A stretch of DNA of 30,258 nt, taken from CAIMZW01 sp037142435. GTDB lineage: Bacteria; Actinomycetota; Actinomycetes; Nanopelagicales; Nanopelagicaceae. This document shows positions 13,876 to 22,942 of the stretch, in pieces (positions within the stretch are counted from its first letter, which is position 1; the number at the start of each line of letters is the position of its first letter). Location of the stretch: assembly GCA_037142435.1 (NCBI GenBank), contig JBAXAO010000014.1, positions 1 through 30,258 on the forward strand. The letters are read 5' to 3'. The position numbers and the translations under genes are program-made. The notes beneath the pieces are model-generated. The model saw nothing but the letters and a program-made list of their open reading frames with translations. It was not told where the DNA came from and ran no database searches.

Positions 13876-14835
13876 ATGGCAAAGAAAGTTCTCTTAGCGG
13901 CACCCCGAGGATATTGCGCGGGAGTAGACCGGGCAGTTGTGACGGTCGAAAAGTCTCTAGAACTCTATGGCGCTCCGGTTTATGTGCGTAAGCAGATCGT
14001 TCACAACAAGCATGTGGTCGCTACTTTGGAAGCTCGCGGTGCCATATTTGTGGATGAAACGGATGAAGTGCCCGAAGGTGCGATTGTGGTCTTTTCTGCC
14101 CATGGCGTCTCTCCCGCAGTTCATGCCGATGCTGCGGCTCGCAATCTAAAAACCATTGATGCCACCTGCCCATTGGTAACCAAGGTGCACCACGAAGTAA
14201 AACGCTTTGCTGCCGAAGATTTGGATATTTTGCTCATTGGCCATGCCGGTCACGAAGAGGTCGAAGGCACCGCTGGTGAAGCCCCTTCCAACGTCATCGT
14301 CGTAGACGGCCTGGACCATATTGCCGAGGTTCAAGTAAGAGATCCCAACCGGGTTGCTTGGTTGTCGCAGACAACTTTGAGCGTCGATGAAACCCTCGAA
14401 ACTGTCGCCGCATTGCGCAAGCGATTTCCTAATTTGATGGATCCGCCCAGCGATGACATTTGTTACGCCACGCAGAATCGCCAAGTTGCAATTAAGGAGA
14501 TCGCGCCAAAAGCCGATCTCGTGTTAGTTGTTGGCTCTGTTAACTCCTCTAATTCAGTTCGCCTGGTTGAGGTCTCTTTGGAATACGGCGCCAAGGCTGC
14601 TTATCTCGTTGATTTTGCTGCAGAAGTGCAAGAAGAATGGTTAAACGGAGTCGAGACAATCGGTGTGACTAGCGGCGCTTCCGTTCCCGAAATTCTGGTC
14701 ACCGATTTATTAAAGTGGCTGGCTGCTCGCGGTTTTTCCGATGTTGAGACCGTGACAGCAATGGAAGAACATTTGCTCTTTGCGATCCCAGCAGAGCTTC
14801 GAAAAGATATTAGAGAAGCAAAAGAAGCGAACTAG
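13876..14835 (+). CDS. ispH: 4-hydroxy-3-methylbut-2-enyl diphosphate reductase
   Basis: A 319-residue Fe-S enzyme, last step of the MEP pathway, making isopentenyl and dimethylallyl diphosphate from HMBPP. The three cluster cysteines are in PRGYCAGVDRA (Cys14), DATCPLVTKVH (Cys98) and DDICYATQNRQ (Cys196). Substrate-binding motifs VHNKHVV, SAHGVSP and GHAGHEEVEGT (with the catalytic Glu in EVEGT) are intact. I start at the ATG at 13876, directly before the conserved KKVLLAAPRGYCAGV; an upstream in-frame extension has no family support and would run through the xseA promoter. The corresponding mycobacterial gene is lytB2 (Rv1110), also next to xseA. Its stop overlaps the converging DUF6542 stop by four bases. 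Confidence 0.97.
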   Translation: MAKKVLLAAPRGYCAGVDRAVVTVEKSLELYGAPVYVRKQIVHNKHVVATLEARGAIFVDETDEVPEGAIVVFSAHGVSPAVHADAAARNLKTIDATCPLVTKVHHEVKRFAAEDLDILLIGHAGHEEVEGTAGEAPSNVIVVDGLDHIAEVQVRDPNRVAWLSQTTLSVDETLETVAALRKRFPNLMDPPSDDICYATQNRQVAIKEIAPKADLVLVVGSVNSSNSVRLVEVSLEYGAKAAYLVDFAAEVQEEWLNGVETIGVTSGASVPEILVTDLLKWLAARGFSDVETVTAMEEHLLFAIPAELRKDIREAKEAN

Positions 14836-15248
14836 TTCTGATCGTGCGCAGCGCTCTCGCGTCGCGCTTTTAACAAATGTAAGGGCCAACTGATGGCTGC
14901 GCCAATTACCAAAAATGGTGCAACCCCAGCCAAGCTGGTGACTAAATCAAGCCCGATCTTGGTGACGTGGAAACCCGAGCCACCAACGGTGACCATGGAA
15001 ATAATCGTCGACGCTAGAAAAGCGATCGGTGGATTTACTACAGCGCTAAATGAGGTACCGGGGCGACCCAAATAAAGTCCACCCGCGAAAGCGATCGAGA
15101 TCGCAATCCCAGAAATAATTCCGACCTTGGTAAATTTATATTCAAACACCTGAACGATAAGAATTAAAAGAAATTGCAGGATGATGACGCCGGCGACTGT
15201 GAGTCCAGGTCCCTTAATGGGTTTGGCTGGAAGCTTGAGTTCAGTCAT
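14832..15248 (-). CDS. DUF6542-like integral membrane protein
   Basis: A 138-residue protein with four hydrophobic segments separated by short loops and a basic C-terminal tail (LLKARRESAAHDQN). The place between ispH and ychF corresponds to Rv1111c, a DUF6542 protein, and the short N-terminal hydrophilic part followed by GLTVAGVIILQFLLILI fits. Function is unknown. The start overlaps the end of rmuC by 8 bases (ATGACTGA), so translation is coupled to rmuC. Another ATG four codons upstream is possible. The assignment to DUF6542 relies on synteny and topology more than on a motif. Confidence 0.7.
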   Translation of the reverse strand: MTELKLPAKPIKGPGLTVAGVIILQFLLILIVQVFEYKFTKVGIISGIAISIAFAGGLYLGRPGTSFSAVVNPPIAFLASTIISMVTVGGSGFHVTKIGLDLVTSLAGVAPFLVIGAAISWPLHLLKARRESAAHDQN

Positions 15249-16476
15249 CACGATCACCATTCTCCACTATTTCATCGAGCTCTAGATCCTCGTCGTAGAG
15301 GTCTTCTGCACTGAATTCGGGGGTAATTTTAATACCTCGAAGTTCGTCATCGACGCCTTCAAGGGCCTTGAGTTTGGCATTGCCCGTAGGAACCCCGAGC
15401 CCAATCATTTTTCGGGCAGGGCGCAACATATTGGATTCGGCGCTCTGCACGAGATCATTGAAAGCGCGCTCAGAGGATTTGATGCTGCTTCCCAGTTTGG
15501 CGATTTTGTTATGAACCTTGCCTATGCGCTTAATGAGTTCGCCGGCAAGCTCTTTAATGGTTGCCGCATTGTGCGCCATATCTGATTGACTGAAAACAAA
15601 AGCAACGGTGCGCAGCAACGCCATCATCGTTGTCGGGGTAGCGATGGTGATTCCCTTTTCAAAGGCAGCATTGAGAATCTGAGGATCGGACTCGAGCGCC
15701 TCGGAGAGGATGGATTCAAATGGTGCAAAGAGAACGACATAATCAGGGGAGAGCGGGCTTTCGGAGTAACCGCGCTTGGCCAGGGCATTGACGTGACCCA
15801 TTAAATCTTTCGCATGTAACTTCATGAGATCGGCACGCGTATCGGGATCTTTCTCACCGACCGCCTCGAGAAATCTCGTGAAAGGAAATTTAGAGTCGAT
15901 GAAAATTTCGCTACCACCAGGGATCGCAATCTTGATGTCGGGCTTGGAAATTTCGGCATCTTTGCTGCGGTAATCCTGTTTGAAAAAGTGGATGCCTTCC
16001 TTCAGCCCAGAACTCTCCAGAAGCATCTCTAGTTGAGTCTCGCCATATTTTCCGCGCGTCTGTGAATTAGAAAGTGCGCCTGCAAGTTTGGTGGTTTCGC
16101 GGAGCAAATTTTCATTACCGAGGCGCATGGTCTCCATCTGGGTCTTGATGCTGGCCTCACCCGATGCTCGTTTAATCTCGGCCTCTTGAGCTTGCACGGT
16201 GAGTGCGCTCATATTGGCGCGAACAGCGTTGAGCGCTTCATCCAAACGAGTGCTCTGACTGGCTTCGGTGCGCATGGTGGCAAGTTGCTCGTTGAGGGTT
16301 TTGATGGTGTTGGCATCATTTGAAATTTGGGCATCTTGTGCAAGAAGTTGCTGTTGCAGGGTGGTGATTTCCAGGGCGCCAGACTGATGGCGAACCTTGG
16401 CCCAGAGGAATCCCACGAGGATGCCTAGCAGGGTCCCAGCGGCCAACCCGGTAACCAGGCTTGTTGATGTGCTCAT
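15241..16476 (-). CDS. rmuC: RmuC family recombination-limiting protein
   Basis: A 411-residue protein of the RmuC family, predicted nuclease-fold proteins that limit inverted-repeat recombination. It has an N-terminal membrane anchor (TSLVTGLAAGTLLGILVGFLW), a coiled coil (about 30-130), then the conserved domain with GKYGETQLEMLLESSGLKEG, DIKIAIPGGSEIFIDSKFP and LSPDYVVLFAPFESILSEAL. The C-terminal end is strongly acidic. I start at ATG 16476; a GTG at 16509 would add 11 residues and has a TANNNT-like box (TAGAGC) 6 bases before it, so the start is not settled. It forms an operon with the DUF6542 gene. Confidence 0.9.
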   Translation of the reverse strand: MSTSTSLVTGLAAGTLLGILVGFLWAKVRHQSGALEITTLQQQLLAQDAQISNDANTIKTLNEQLATMRTEASQSTRLDEALNAVRANMSALTVQAQEAEIKRASGEASIKTQMETMRLGNENLLRETTKLAGALSNSQTRGKYGETQLEMLLESSGLKEGIHFFKQDYRSKDAEISKPDIKIAIPGGSEIFIDSKFPFTRFLEAVGEKDPDTRADLMKLHAKDLMGHVNALAKRGYSESPLSPDYVVLFAPFESILSEALESDPQILNAAFEKGITIATPTTMMALLRTVAFVFSQSDMAHNAATIKELAGELIKRIGKVHNKIAKLGSSIKSSERAFNDLVQSAESNMLRPARKMIGLGVPTGNAKLKALEGVDDELRGIKITPEFSAEDLYDEDLELDEIVENGDRDD

Positions 16477-16512
16477 GGGCTTATCGTGGCAGGAAGCGGT
16501 GACAATCACGCG

Positions 16513-16518
16513 TAGGCT
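16513..16518 (+). promoter_or_regulatory. Putative -10 box of ychF
   Basis: TAGGCT is 9 bases before the GTG start of ychF, with CTACTCCTC in between and no Shine-Dalgarno. On the minus strand the overlapping TAGAGC (16516-16521) could serve rmuC if its GTG at 16509 is the start. Confidence 0.4.
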
Positions 16519-16527
16519 CTACTCCTC

Positions 16528-17601
16528 GTGAGCCTATCTATCGGAATCGTCGGTCTGCCCAACGTCGGCAAGTCCACCCTTTTTAATGCCTTGACCAAGA
16601 ACAACGTCTTGGCCGCCAACTATCCCTTCGCCACCATTGAACCCAATGTGGGCATCGTGGCCGTCCCGGATGGTCGCCTTAACCAGTTGGCCGAGATCTT
16701 TGGCTCTGAAAAAATCCTTCCCGCACCTGTTTCCTTCGTCGATATCGCCGGCATCGTTAAGGGCGCATCTGAAGGCGCAGGTCTTGGAAACAAGTTCTTG
16801 GCCAATATTCGCGAAACCGATGCCATCTGCCAAGTTATTCGTGTCTTCTCCGATGGCGATGTCGTCCACGTTGATGGCAAGGTCGATCCGGCTCAAGATA
16901 TTGAAACCATCACCACCGAACTTTGCCTTGCTGACCTGCAGACTATTGAAAAAGCTTTGCCTCGATTGGAAAAGGAAGTTCGCATCAATAAAGATCGAGC
17001 TGCCATGATTGAAGTTGTTAAAGAAGCTCAAGCACATCTCAATGAGGGCAAATTGCTTCACGGTTCAAAAATTGATTTAGATGTGATTCGTGAATTGCAA
17101 CTCATGACCGCCAAGCCATTCCTCTATGTCTTTAACGTTGATGCTGCCGAATTAGAAGACGGATCCCTGCGTGCCGAACTTCAAAAACTAGTTGCACCTT
17201 CTGAAGCTATCTTTCTCGATGCAAAGACTGAAGCCGAACTTGCTGAACTCGATGAGGCCGATGCCCTTGAACTCTTGCAATCGATCGGATTGGAAGAACC
17301 GGGGCTGACGACTTTGGCTCGAGTCGGATTTAAGACCTTAGGGCTGCAGACCTATCTCACTGCTGGTCCAAAGGAAGCGCGCGCCTGGACCATTCACAAA
17401 GGCGATACCGCTCCTGTAGCAGCTGGCGTTATCCATACTGATTTTCAAAAGGGCTTTATCAAAGCCGAGATTGTGGCATTTCAAGATCTCATTGATGCTG
17501 GTTCCATGACCGAAGCCAAACATCGCGGCAAGGTGCGCATGGAAGGCAAAGATTATGTAATGGCCGATGGCGATGTTGTGGAGTTCCGCTTCAACGTTTA
17601 A
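16528..17601 (+). CDS. ychF: Redox-regulated ATPase YchF (Obg-like)
   Basis: A 357-residue Obg-family P-loop NTPase that binds the ribosome and in this subfamily prefers ATP. The G1 motif GLPNVGKSTLFNAL (9-22), G3 region DIAGIVKGASEGAGLGNKFLANIRE and the alpha-helical insertion are evident. The C-terminal TGS domain includes AWTIHKGDTAPVAAGVIHTDFQKGFIKAE and ends KDYVMADGDVVEFRFNV, the normal family terminus, so it is full length. It starts with GTG, divergent from rmuC. Rv1112 is the mycobacterial counterpart, also near lytB2. Confidence 0.97.
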   Translation: MSLSIGIVGLPNVGKSTLFNALTKNNVLAANYPFATIEPNVGIVAVPDGRLNQLAEIFGSEKILPAPVSFVDIAGIVKGASEGAGLGNKFLANIRETDAICQVIRVFSDGDVVHVDGKVDPAQDIETITTELCLADLQTIEKALPRLEKEVRINKDRAAMIEVVKEAQAHLNEGKLLHGSKIDLDVIRELQLMTAKPFLYVFNVDAAELEDGSLRAELQKLVAPSEAIFLDAKTEAELAELDEADALELLQSIGLEEPGLTTLARVGFKTLGLQTYLTAGPKEARAWTIHKGDTAPVAAGVIHTDFQKGFIKAEIVAFQDLIDAGSMTEAKHRGKVRMEGKDYVMADGDVVEFRFNV

Positions 17602-17632
17602 GGGATATTCCGTAACAAATCCGGGCTTAACG

Positions 17633-17658
17633 CAAAATCGCTAAAAATAGCCATTTTG
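17633..17658 (+). terminator. Weak hairpin after ychF
   Basis: CAAAAT-C-GC pairs with GC-C-ATTTTG around an A-rich loop, with one internal C-C mismatch. The T-run forms the 3' arm of the stem rather than a tail. It starts 31 bases after the ychF stop and may act as a weak terminator. Confidence 0.3.
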
Positions 17659-17678
17659 GCTCTCCCCACAGGCGTGAA

Positions 17679-17709
17679 TTGGGTATTACTTCCCCTAGTC
17701 CGTTAAACT
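17679..17709 (+). promoter_or_regulatory. Putative typA promoter
   Basis: TTGGGT (17679-17684) and TTAAAC (17703-17708, overlapping TAAACT) are spaced by 18 bases. A transcript starting near 17716 would carry a leader of about 85 bases before the typA ATG, unlike the leaderless-looking genes. The leader includes the small hairpin ACCC-TTTA-GGGT at 17759-17770. Confidence 0.45.
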
Positions 17710-17802
17710 TTGGGCTGTGACTTGGGGCATCCCAGTCGAGAAAAATCTCATCGCGGTAACCCTTTAGGGTCCAACAACGGAAAATGTGGGTCGGTATCTA
17801 AC

Positions 17803-19716
17803 ATGTCTAACATCGAATTCGCTCAGCCAAAGAATCCAAACCTCACTGGCGAGCTGAAGAAGCGCGACGAACTTCGTAACGTTGCCATCATCGCTCACGT
17901 TGACCATGGCAAGACCACCCTCGTTGATGCCATGTTGTGGCAATCCGGCGCATTCGCTGCTTACAAAGAGCAGGGCGAAGGCAAGGATCGCGTCATGGAT
18001 TCGATGGACCTCGAACGCGAAAAAGGAATTACGATTTTGGCAAAAAACACCGCAGTCAAGCGCGGTAACCAGATCGTCAACATTATTGATACACCGGGCC
18101 ACGCTGACTTCGGTGGCGAAGTAGAGCGTGGACTTGAAATGGTCGACGGCGTTATTTTGCTCGTTGACGCATCTGAAGGACCACTTCCACAAACACGTTT
18201 CGTTTTGCGTAAGGCACTTCAAAAGAACTTGCCCGTTATTTTGGTCATTAACAAGGTGGACCGCCCAGATTCTCGAATTGCCGAAGTTGTCGATGAGGCA
18301 TACGAACTCTTCTTGGATCTCGATGCCAATGAACGACAGATCGAATTTCCAATTGTGTATGCATCAGCCAAAGCTGGACGCGCATCTCTTGCTCGCCCTG
18401 GCAACGGCGAAATGCCAGATCACGAGAACCTCGACATTCTCTTCGAAACTATCTTCAACACCATTCCAGCGCCGACGTATCACGAAGGTGCACCGCTACA
18501 AGCTCACGTCACCAACCTGGACTCCTCGCCTTACCTAGGGCGTTTGGCTCTCTGCCGCGTTCGCGAAGGCGTTATCAAGAAGGGCCAGATGGCTCTTTGG
18601 ATGAAGACTGACGGAACTTCCGAGCGCGTCAAGATTTCTGAACTTCTCATTACAGAAGGACTCGAGCGAGTACCTGCTCTTGAAGCTGGTCCTGGCGACA
18701 TCATCGCCGTGGCTGGCATCGAAACCATCACCTTGGGTGAAACTCTGGCTGATGCAGAGACACCATTTGCATTGCCTCTGATCACAGTTGATGAGCCAAG
18801 TATTTCCATGACCGTTGGTATTAATACATCTCCTTTAGCAGGCCAGAGCGGTACCAAGTTGACTGCGCGTCTGGTCAAGAACCGTCTTGATGCCGAGCTC
18901 GTCGGTAACGTCTCCTTACGCGTTCTCAACACCGATCGTCCTGATACTTGGGAAGTTCAAGGTCGAGGCGAACTCCAACTCGCCGTTCTTGTTGAAATCA
19001 TGCGCCGCGAAGGTTTTGAATTAACAGTGGGCAAGCCACAGGTAGTTACCAAGATGGTTGATGGCAAGTTGCACGAACCAATGGAGCACTTAACTATCGA
19101 TGCCCCAGAAGATTACTTAGGTGTTATTACTCAGCTTATGGCTCTGCGCAAGGGTCGCATGGAGCAAATGGTCAACCATGGCACTGGCTGGATCCGGTTG
19201 GATTACAAGGTCCCATCACGTGGACTCATTGGTTTCCGTACCGAATTCCTTACTGAAACACGCGGAACTGGTCTTTTGCACCATGTTTTCGATGGCTATG
19301 AAGCCTGGCATGGCGAAATTCGCACCCGCCAATCCGGATCTTTGGTCTCAGATCGTCGTGGCGTCGTTACTTCCTATGCACTCTTTACTTTGCAAGAGCG
19401 TGGCAGCATCTTCGTTGAAGTTGGTGCTGAAGTCTACGAAGGTATGGTTGTTGGCGAGAATGCCCGACCAGAAGATATGGATGTCAACGCGGTTCGTGAA
19501 AAGAAGCTCACCAATATGCGTTCTGCTGGCGCTGATGAACTCGAACGTTTGATTCCGCCAAAGATCTTGAACATGGAACAAGCATTGGAATATTGCCGCG
19601 AGGACGAGTGCATTGAAGTTACGCCATCGCTAGTGCGCGTACGCAAGGTGGTCTTCGATCAGAACGAGCGCGCTCGCAGTGCTGCTCGTACCAAGAAGGC
19701 TAACCTCAACGCCTAA
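17803..19716 (+). CDS. typA: Translational GTPase TypA/BipA
   Basis: A 637-residue ribosome-binding GTPase of the EF-G/LepA class, involved in ribosome assembly and stress adaptation. G1 IAHVDHGKTTLVDAML (30-45), switch residues KGITI, G3 DTPGHADFGGEVERGL and G4 NKVDRPD are visible. EF-G-like domains follow, and the BipA-specific C-terminal domain contains GTGLLHHVFDGYEAW and VGENARPEDMDVN. It ends with the lysine-rich tail RSAARTKKANLNA. I start at ATG 17803, before SNIEFAQPKNPNLTGE; the in-frame upstream stretch is unlike the family. No clear ribosome site precedes it. Confidence 0.96.
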   Translation: MSNIEFAQPKNPNLTGELKKRDELRNVAIIAHVDHGKTTLVDAMLWQSGAFAAYKEQGEGKDRVMDSMDLEREKGITILAKNTAVKRGNQIVNIIDTPGHADFGGEVERGLEMVDGVILLVDASEGPLPQTRFVLRKALQKNLPVILVINKVDRPDSRIAEVVDEAYELFLDLDANERQIEFPIVYASAKAGRASLARPGNGEMPDHENLDILFETIFNTIPAPTYHEGAPLQAHVTNLDSSPYLGRLALCRVREGVIKKGQMALWMKTDGTSERVKISELLITEGLERVPALEAGPGDIIAVAGIETITLGETLADAETPFALPLITVDEPSISMTVGINTSPLAGQSGTKLTARLVKNRLDAELVGNVSLRVLNTDRPDTWEVQGRGELQLAVLVEIMRREGFELTVGKPQVVTKMVDGKLHEPMEHLTIDAPEDYLGVITQLMALRKGRMEQMVNHGTGWIRLDYKVPSRGLIGFRTEFLTETRGTGLLHHVFDGYEAWHGEIRTRQSGSLVSDRRGVVTSYALFTLQERGSIFVEVGAEVYEGMVVGENARPEDMDVNAVREKKLTNMRSAGADELERLIPPKILNMEQALEYCREDECIEVTPSLVRVRKVVFDQNERARSAARTKKANLNA

Positions 19717-19762
19717 TCTCTAGATCCAAGGTTTTGTCAGCCCCATTGGGTTAGATAGAGCC

Positions 19763-22700
19763 ATGGCCAAAACTGAGCGTCCACTTCGCTTAGTTCGTCG
19801 TTCCCTGACTCAATCTGATCTCCAACTCAACCCCGAACAAGCGGCGATTCTCGCCAGCTCGGAATCTCGATTATTAGTAGCGGGGGCGCCCGGCACGGGT
19901 AAAACCACGACCCTTATTGCCTCAGCGATTGCCCGCATTCAATCCGGAGTCGATCCCGAGTCAATATTGATTTTGACCTATGGTCGCGAACGCGCCTCCG
20001 ATATTCGAGACCGCATTGCGATCGCTGCACATACGACTACAGCCGAGCCCATCGCTCGCACTTTTCACTCGTTGGCCTTTTCAATCATTAATCAAGGCGA
20101 TCACCCTGACTCCTTTAAATACGTTTTGATTTCTGGTGCCGAACAAGATTTAGCTATTCGCCAACTGCTGCAGACCGATATCACTCGCACCGGTATCGAC
20201 TGGCATCCAGACCTCGTAGAGGCGCTCTCCACGCGTGGGTTTGCGCGTGAGATTCGTGACCTCATTCTGCGTGCGACCGAGCGTGGCTATTCACCAGATT
20301 CATTAGTTGAACGTGGCCAGCATTTGGGTGAGCCCTATTGGAAAGGCGCTGCTCATTTTTGGCATCAATATAACCAGGCAATGGATATGCGGGCACTTTC
20401 CGTATCGGGGAATCCACTTCGCATCGATCCGAGCGCATTAATCACTACTGCGATTTCGCATCTGCATCGAAATCCAAAACTTCTCGAAAGTTACCGCCGT
20501 CGCTTCACCTCAATTTATGTTGATGAATTTCAAGAGAGCGATGCATCTCAGCGCCAACTTCTCGAGCTACTCTCCAGCGAGCAAGTGACTCTCTTCGCTG
20601 ATCCCGATTCGGCAGTTGGCAGGTTTCGCGGCGCAGATCCTGAAGGACTTCCTGCCTTCGTTGAAAAGTTCAATTATGTGGTCTTGCCTTTGCACCAGGT
20701 TGAGCGGAGTTCAGCCGCGATCACCGAGCTTGCCAGTGAAATTGCCACGACTTTTCGACCAACTGCTCTCCAGGTAAAGCGCGAGGTCTCATCTACTCGA
20801 ACTGATCGAGCGCATCTATCCGATCGCAATATCGCCATCGCAAAATGCAAAAGCCCCAGTGATTGCGGAAATTACATCGCTCATGCCTTTCGCTCAGCTC
20901 ACCTCCGCGAAGGCCTACCGTGGTCGGAAATGGCTGTCATTGTGCGCTCTCCCGGAGTTCAGGTAGCCGCTCTCCAGCGCGCCTTTGCCATCAATGGAAT
21001 TCCCACGAGTATTTCGACAGATGCTCTAGCCCTGGCTGACAATCCCGCAATTCGCCCCATCTTGCTCATCGCGCAAATAGCGCTTGGTCAGATCGAACTA
21101 TCACCCAAGAATTGGACGACCATAGAAGAAGTTCTCTTCTCTGAGTTCGGAGGCACCGATCCGCTCGAACTTCGTCAGATGCGATTGCAATTGACCCGAC
21201 TTCGATCTGAAGATGACCAGCGAACCGTTACCGAAATGATGGTTGCTATTCTGAAAAGCTCTGCGGCCGATCTCGCCCTCGAGCTGCCCGATAATCAGAT
21301 TCAATCATTGGTCCGAATTCGCTCGCTCATTCAGGCTGCAAAGAAAGCTGCAAAAGTTTCTCACAGCATCACCGATGTTCTTTGGTCCATCTGGAGCAAT
21401 GCCACCAATTATTCGGGCGAGAAAATTTCCACCGCTTGGCGGACGCGAGCCATCAATGGCGGAAATAAAGGTGCGCTTGCCGATCGTGATCTCGATGCCG
21501 TCATGGAGCTATTTGAAGCGGCGAGGCGTTACACCGACCGTCTGCCAAATTCTGATCCTTCAAGTTTTATTGATCAGCTCATGGGCGAACAGATTTTAGG
21601 CGACACCATTACGGCACGAGGTCAACGGGAAAATGTTGTCACTATTTTGACTGTGCACTCGGCCAAAGGGCTGGAGTGGGAGCTCGTTGCACTGGCAGGA
21701 ATGCAAGAAGGAAGTTGGCCCAACCTTCGTCAACGCGGTTCACTTTTAGGAAGTGAACGACTCGTCGAGGCCGATCGCTCTCAAGTAGAGGCTGCAGCTG
21801 AAATTAAAGCGATAGCCGCTAGCGCACTCATTGAAGACGAACGCCGACTACTACACGTTGCCATCACCCGTGCCAAAGCAGGGCTAATTGTCACTGCCTT
21901 CCAAGAAGAAGAAAGTGAGCCGTCGGCTTACTTCCACGAAATCGCCGATTTTGTTCTTGGTGAAGATGCGGGCAACGAACTTTTGTTGGAATTACCTAGA
22001 TCGTTGACCACTCAATCCCTTGTCGCTTCACTTCGAGCCGACCTCATGAAGGGCCAAGAACCGCAACTGGCAGCGGGTTTATTGCGTACCTTGGCTGATT
22101 CTGGGGTTTCTTCGGCAAACCCAGATCATTGGTTGGGCGTCACGAGCGTCAGTTCTACTAACCCGGTGATTGCCGAAGGAGAGGAGATTCGAACTTCTCC
22201 CAGCAATCTGCAGAGTTTCTCCGAATGTGGCGTCAAATGGTTTCTCGAACGCAGTGGCGGCCGCGATGAAGATTCCACCGCACAAGTTCTCGGTTCGGCA
22301 GTTCACTATCTTGCCGCACAACTTGCCAGCGATGACTCTCTGTCTCTCGAGGCGCTTACTCTAAAATTGAAGAGCGCTTGGAATCTCATTGATTCCTCGA
22401 CTGGTTGGCAAAAAGAATATGAGTTCGAAAGCGCCTCTCAGATTCTTTCCAAGTTCTACAAATGGCATCACGACGTCGCCAAAGTGCGCACACTCGCAGT
22501 TGCCGAAGCCAGCTTTGAAGTCAAGATTGGTAGAGTCATCCTCAGCGGAAGTGTCGATCGCCTCGAACTAACCGCCGATGGCAAAATTTTTATCGCCGAT
22601 CTCAAAACTGGAAATTCCAGTGTCACTGGAAAAGAGGCGCTGACTCACAAGCAGCTTGCTGGCTATCAATTGGCCGCGCTTGAAGGTGGCTTCGTAACGG

Positions 22701-22942
22701 ATGTTGGTACATCTGAGACCGCCGGCGCCGAACTTGTTTTTCTTGGCGGCACTTCCGGCTCGGCTTCGGTGAAGACTCAACTTGCTTTGGACCACGAGCA
22801 ACTCAAGACTGAAGTAGTCGCTATGGCCGAAGGTATGTCGGGAAGCGCTTTCATCGCCACAATTAACAAACGTTGCCGAACCTGCGGCGTCAAATCAAGT
22901 TGCCCGATCCAATCTCAGGGTAAGTCGGTAATCGAGCGATGA
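19763..22942 (+). CDS. adnA: AdnA-like helicase-nuclease subunit
   Basis: A 1059-residue UvrD/RecB-type protein, one half of the actinobacterial AdnAB motor-nuclease that resects double-strand breaks. Helicase motifs: LNPEQAAIL (Q), VAGAPGTGKTTT (39-50), ILTYGRERASDIRDRI (Ia), YVDEFQESDASQRQLL (II), VTLFADPDSAVGRFRGAD (III), ILTVHSAKGLEWELVAL (V) and DERRLLHVAITRAKA (VI). The C-terminal RecB-type nuclease has GSAVHYLAA, LSGSVDRLEL, IADLKTG and QLAGYQLAAL. Cysteines in FSECGVKWFLERSGG and RCRTCGVKSSCPIQ would bind a [4Fe-4S] cluster, as known for AdnA. Motif III has DPDSAV where Gln is usual after DPD, so the motor may be weak; AdnB is the main motor in mycobacteria. It overlaps adnB by ATGA. 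Confidence 0.93.
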   Translation: MAKTERPLRLVRRSLTQSDLQLNPEQAAILASSESRLLVAGAPGTGKTTTLIASAIARIQSGVDPESILILTYGRERASDIRDRIAIAAHTTTAEPIARTFHSLAFSIINQGDHPDSFKYVLISGAEQDLAIRQLLQTDITRTGIDWHPDLVEALSTRGFAREIRDLILRATERGYSPDSLVERGQHLGEPYWKGAAHFWHQYNQAMDMRALSVSGNPLRIDPSALITTAISHLHRNPKLLESYRRRFTSIYVDEFQESDASQRQLLELLSSEQVTLFADPDSAVGRFRGADPEGLPAFVEKFNYVVLPLHQVERSSAAITELASEIATTFRPTALQVKREVSSTRTDRAHLSDRNIAIAKCKSPSDCGNYIAHAFRSAHLREGLPWSEMAVIVRSPGVQVAALQRAFAINGIPTSISTDALALADNPAIRPILLIAQIALGQIELSPKNWTTIEEVLFSEFGGTDPLELRQMRLQLTRLRSEDDQRTVTEMMVAILKSSAADLALELPDNQIQSLVRIRSLIQAAKKAAKVSHSITDVLWSIWSNATNYSGEKISTAWRTRAINGGNKGALADRDLDAVMELFEAARRYTDRLPNSDPSSFIDQLMGEQILGDTITARGQRENVVTILTVHSAKGLEWELVALAGMQEGSWPNLRQRGSLLGSERLVEADRSQVEAAAEIKAIAASALIEDERRLLHVAITRAKAGLIVTAFQEEESEPSAYFHEIADFVLGEDAGNELLLELPRSLTTQSLVASLRADLMKGQEPQLAAGLLRTLADSGVSSANPDHWLGVTSVSSTNPVIAEGEEIRTSPSNLQSFSECGVKWFLERSGGRDEDSTAQVLGSAVHYLAAQLASDDSLSLEALTLKLKSAWNLIDSSTGWQKEYEFESASQILSKFYKWHHDVAKVRTLAVAEASFEVKIGRVILSGSVDRLELTADGKIFIADLKTGNSSVTGKEALTHKQLAGYQLAALEGGFVTDVGTSETAGAELVFLGGTSGSASVKTQLALDHEQLKTEVVAMAEGMSGSAFIATINKRCRTCGVKSSCPIQSQGKSVIER

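Noticed and set aside
16534..17061. A 175-codon minus-strand ORF inside ychF
   Set aside because: It mirrors the codon bias of ychF in the antisense frame and has no family resemblance.
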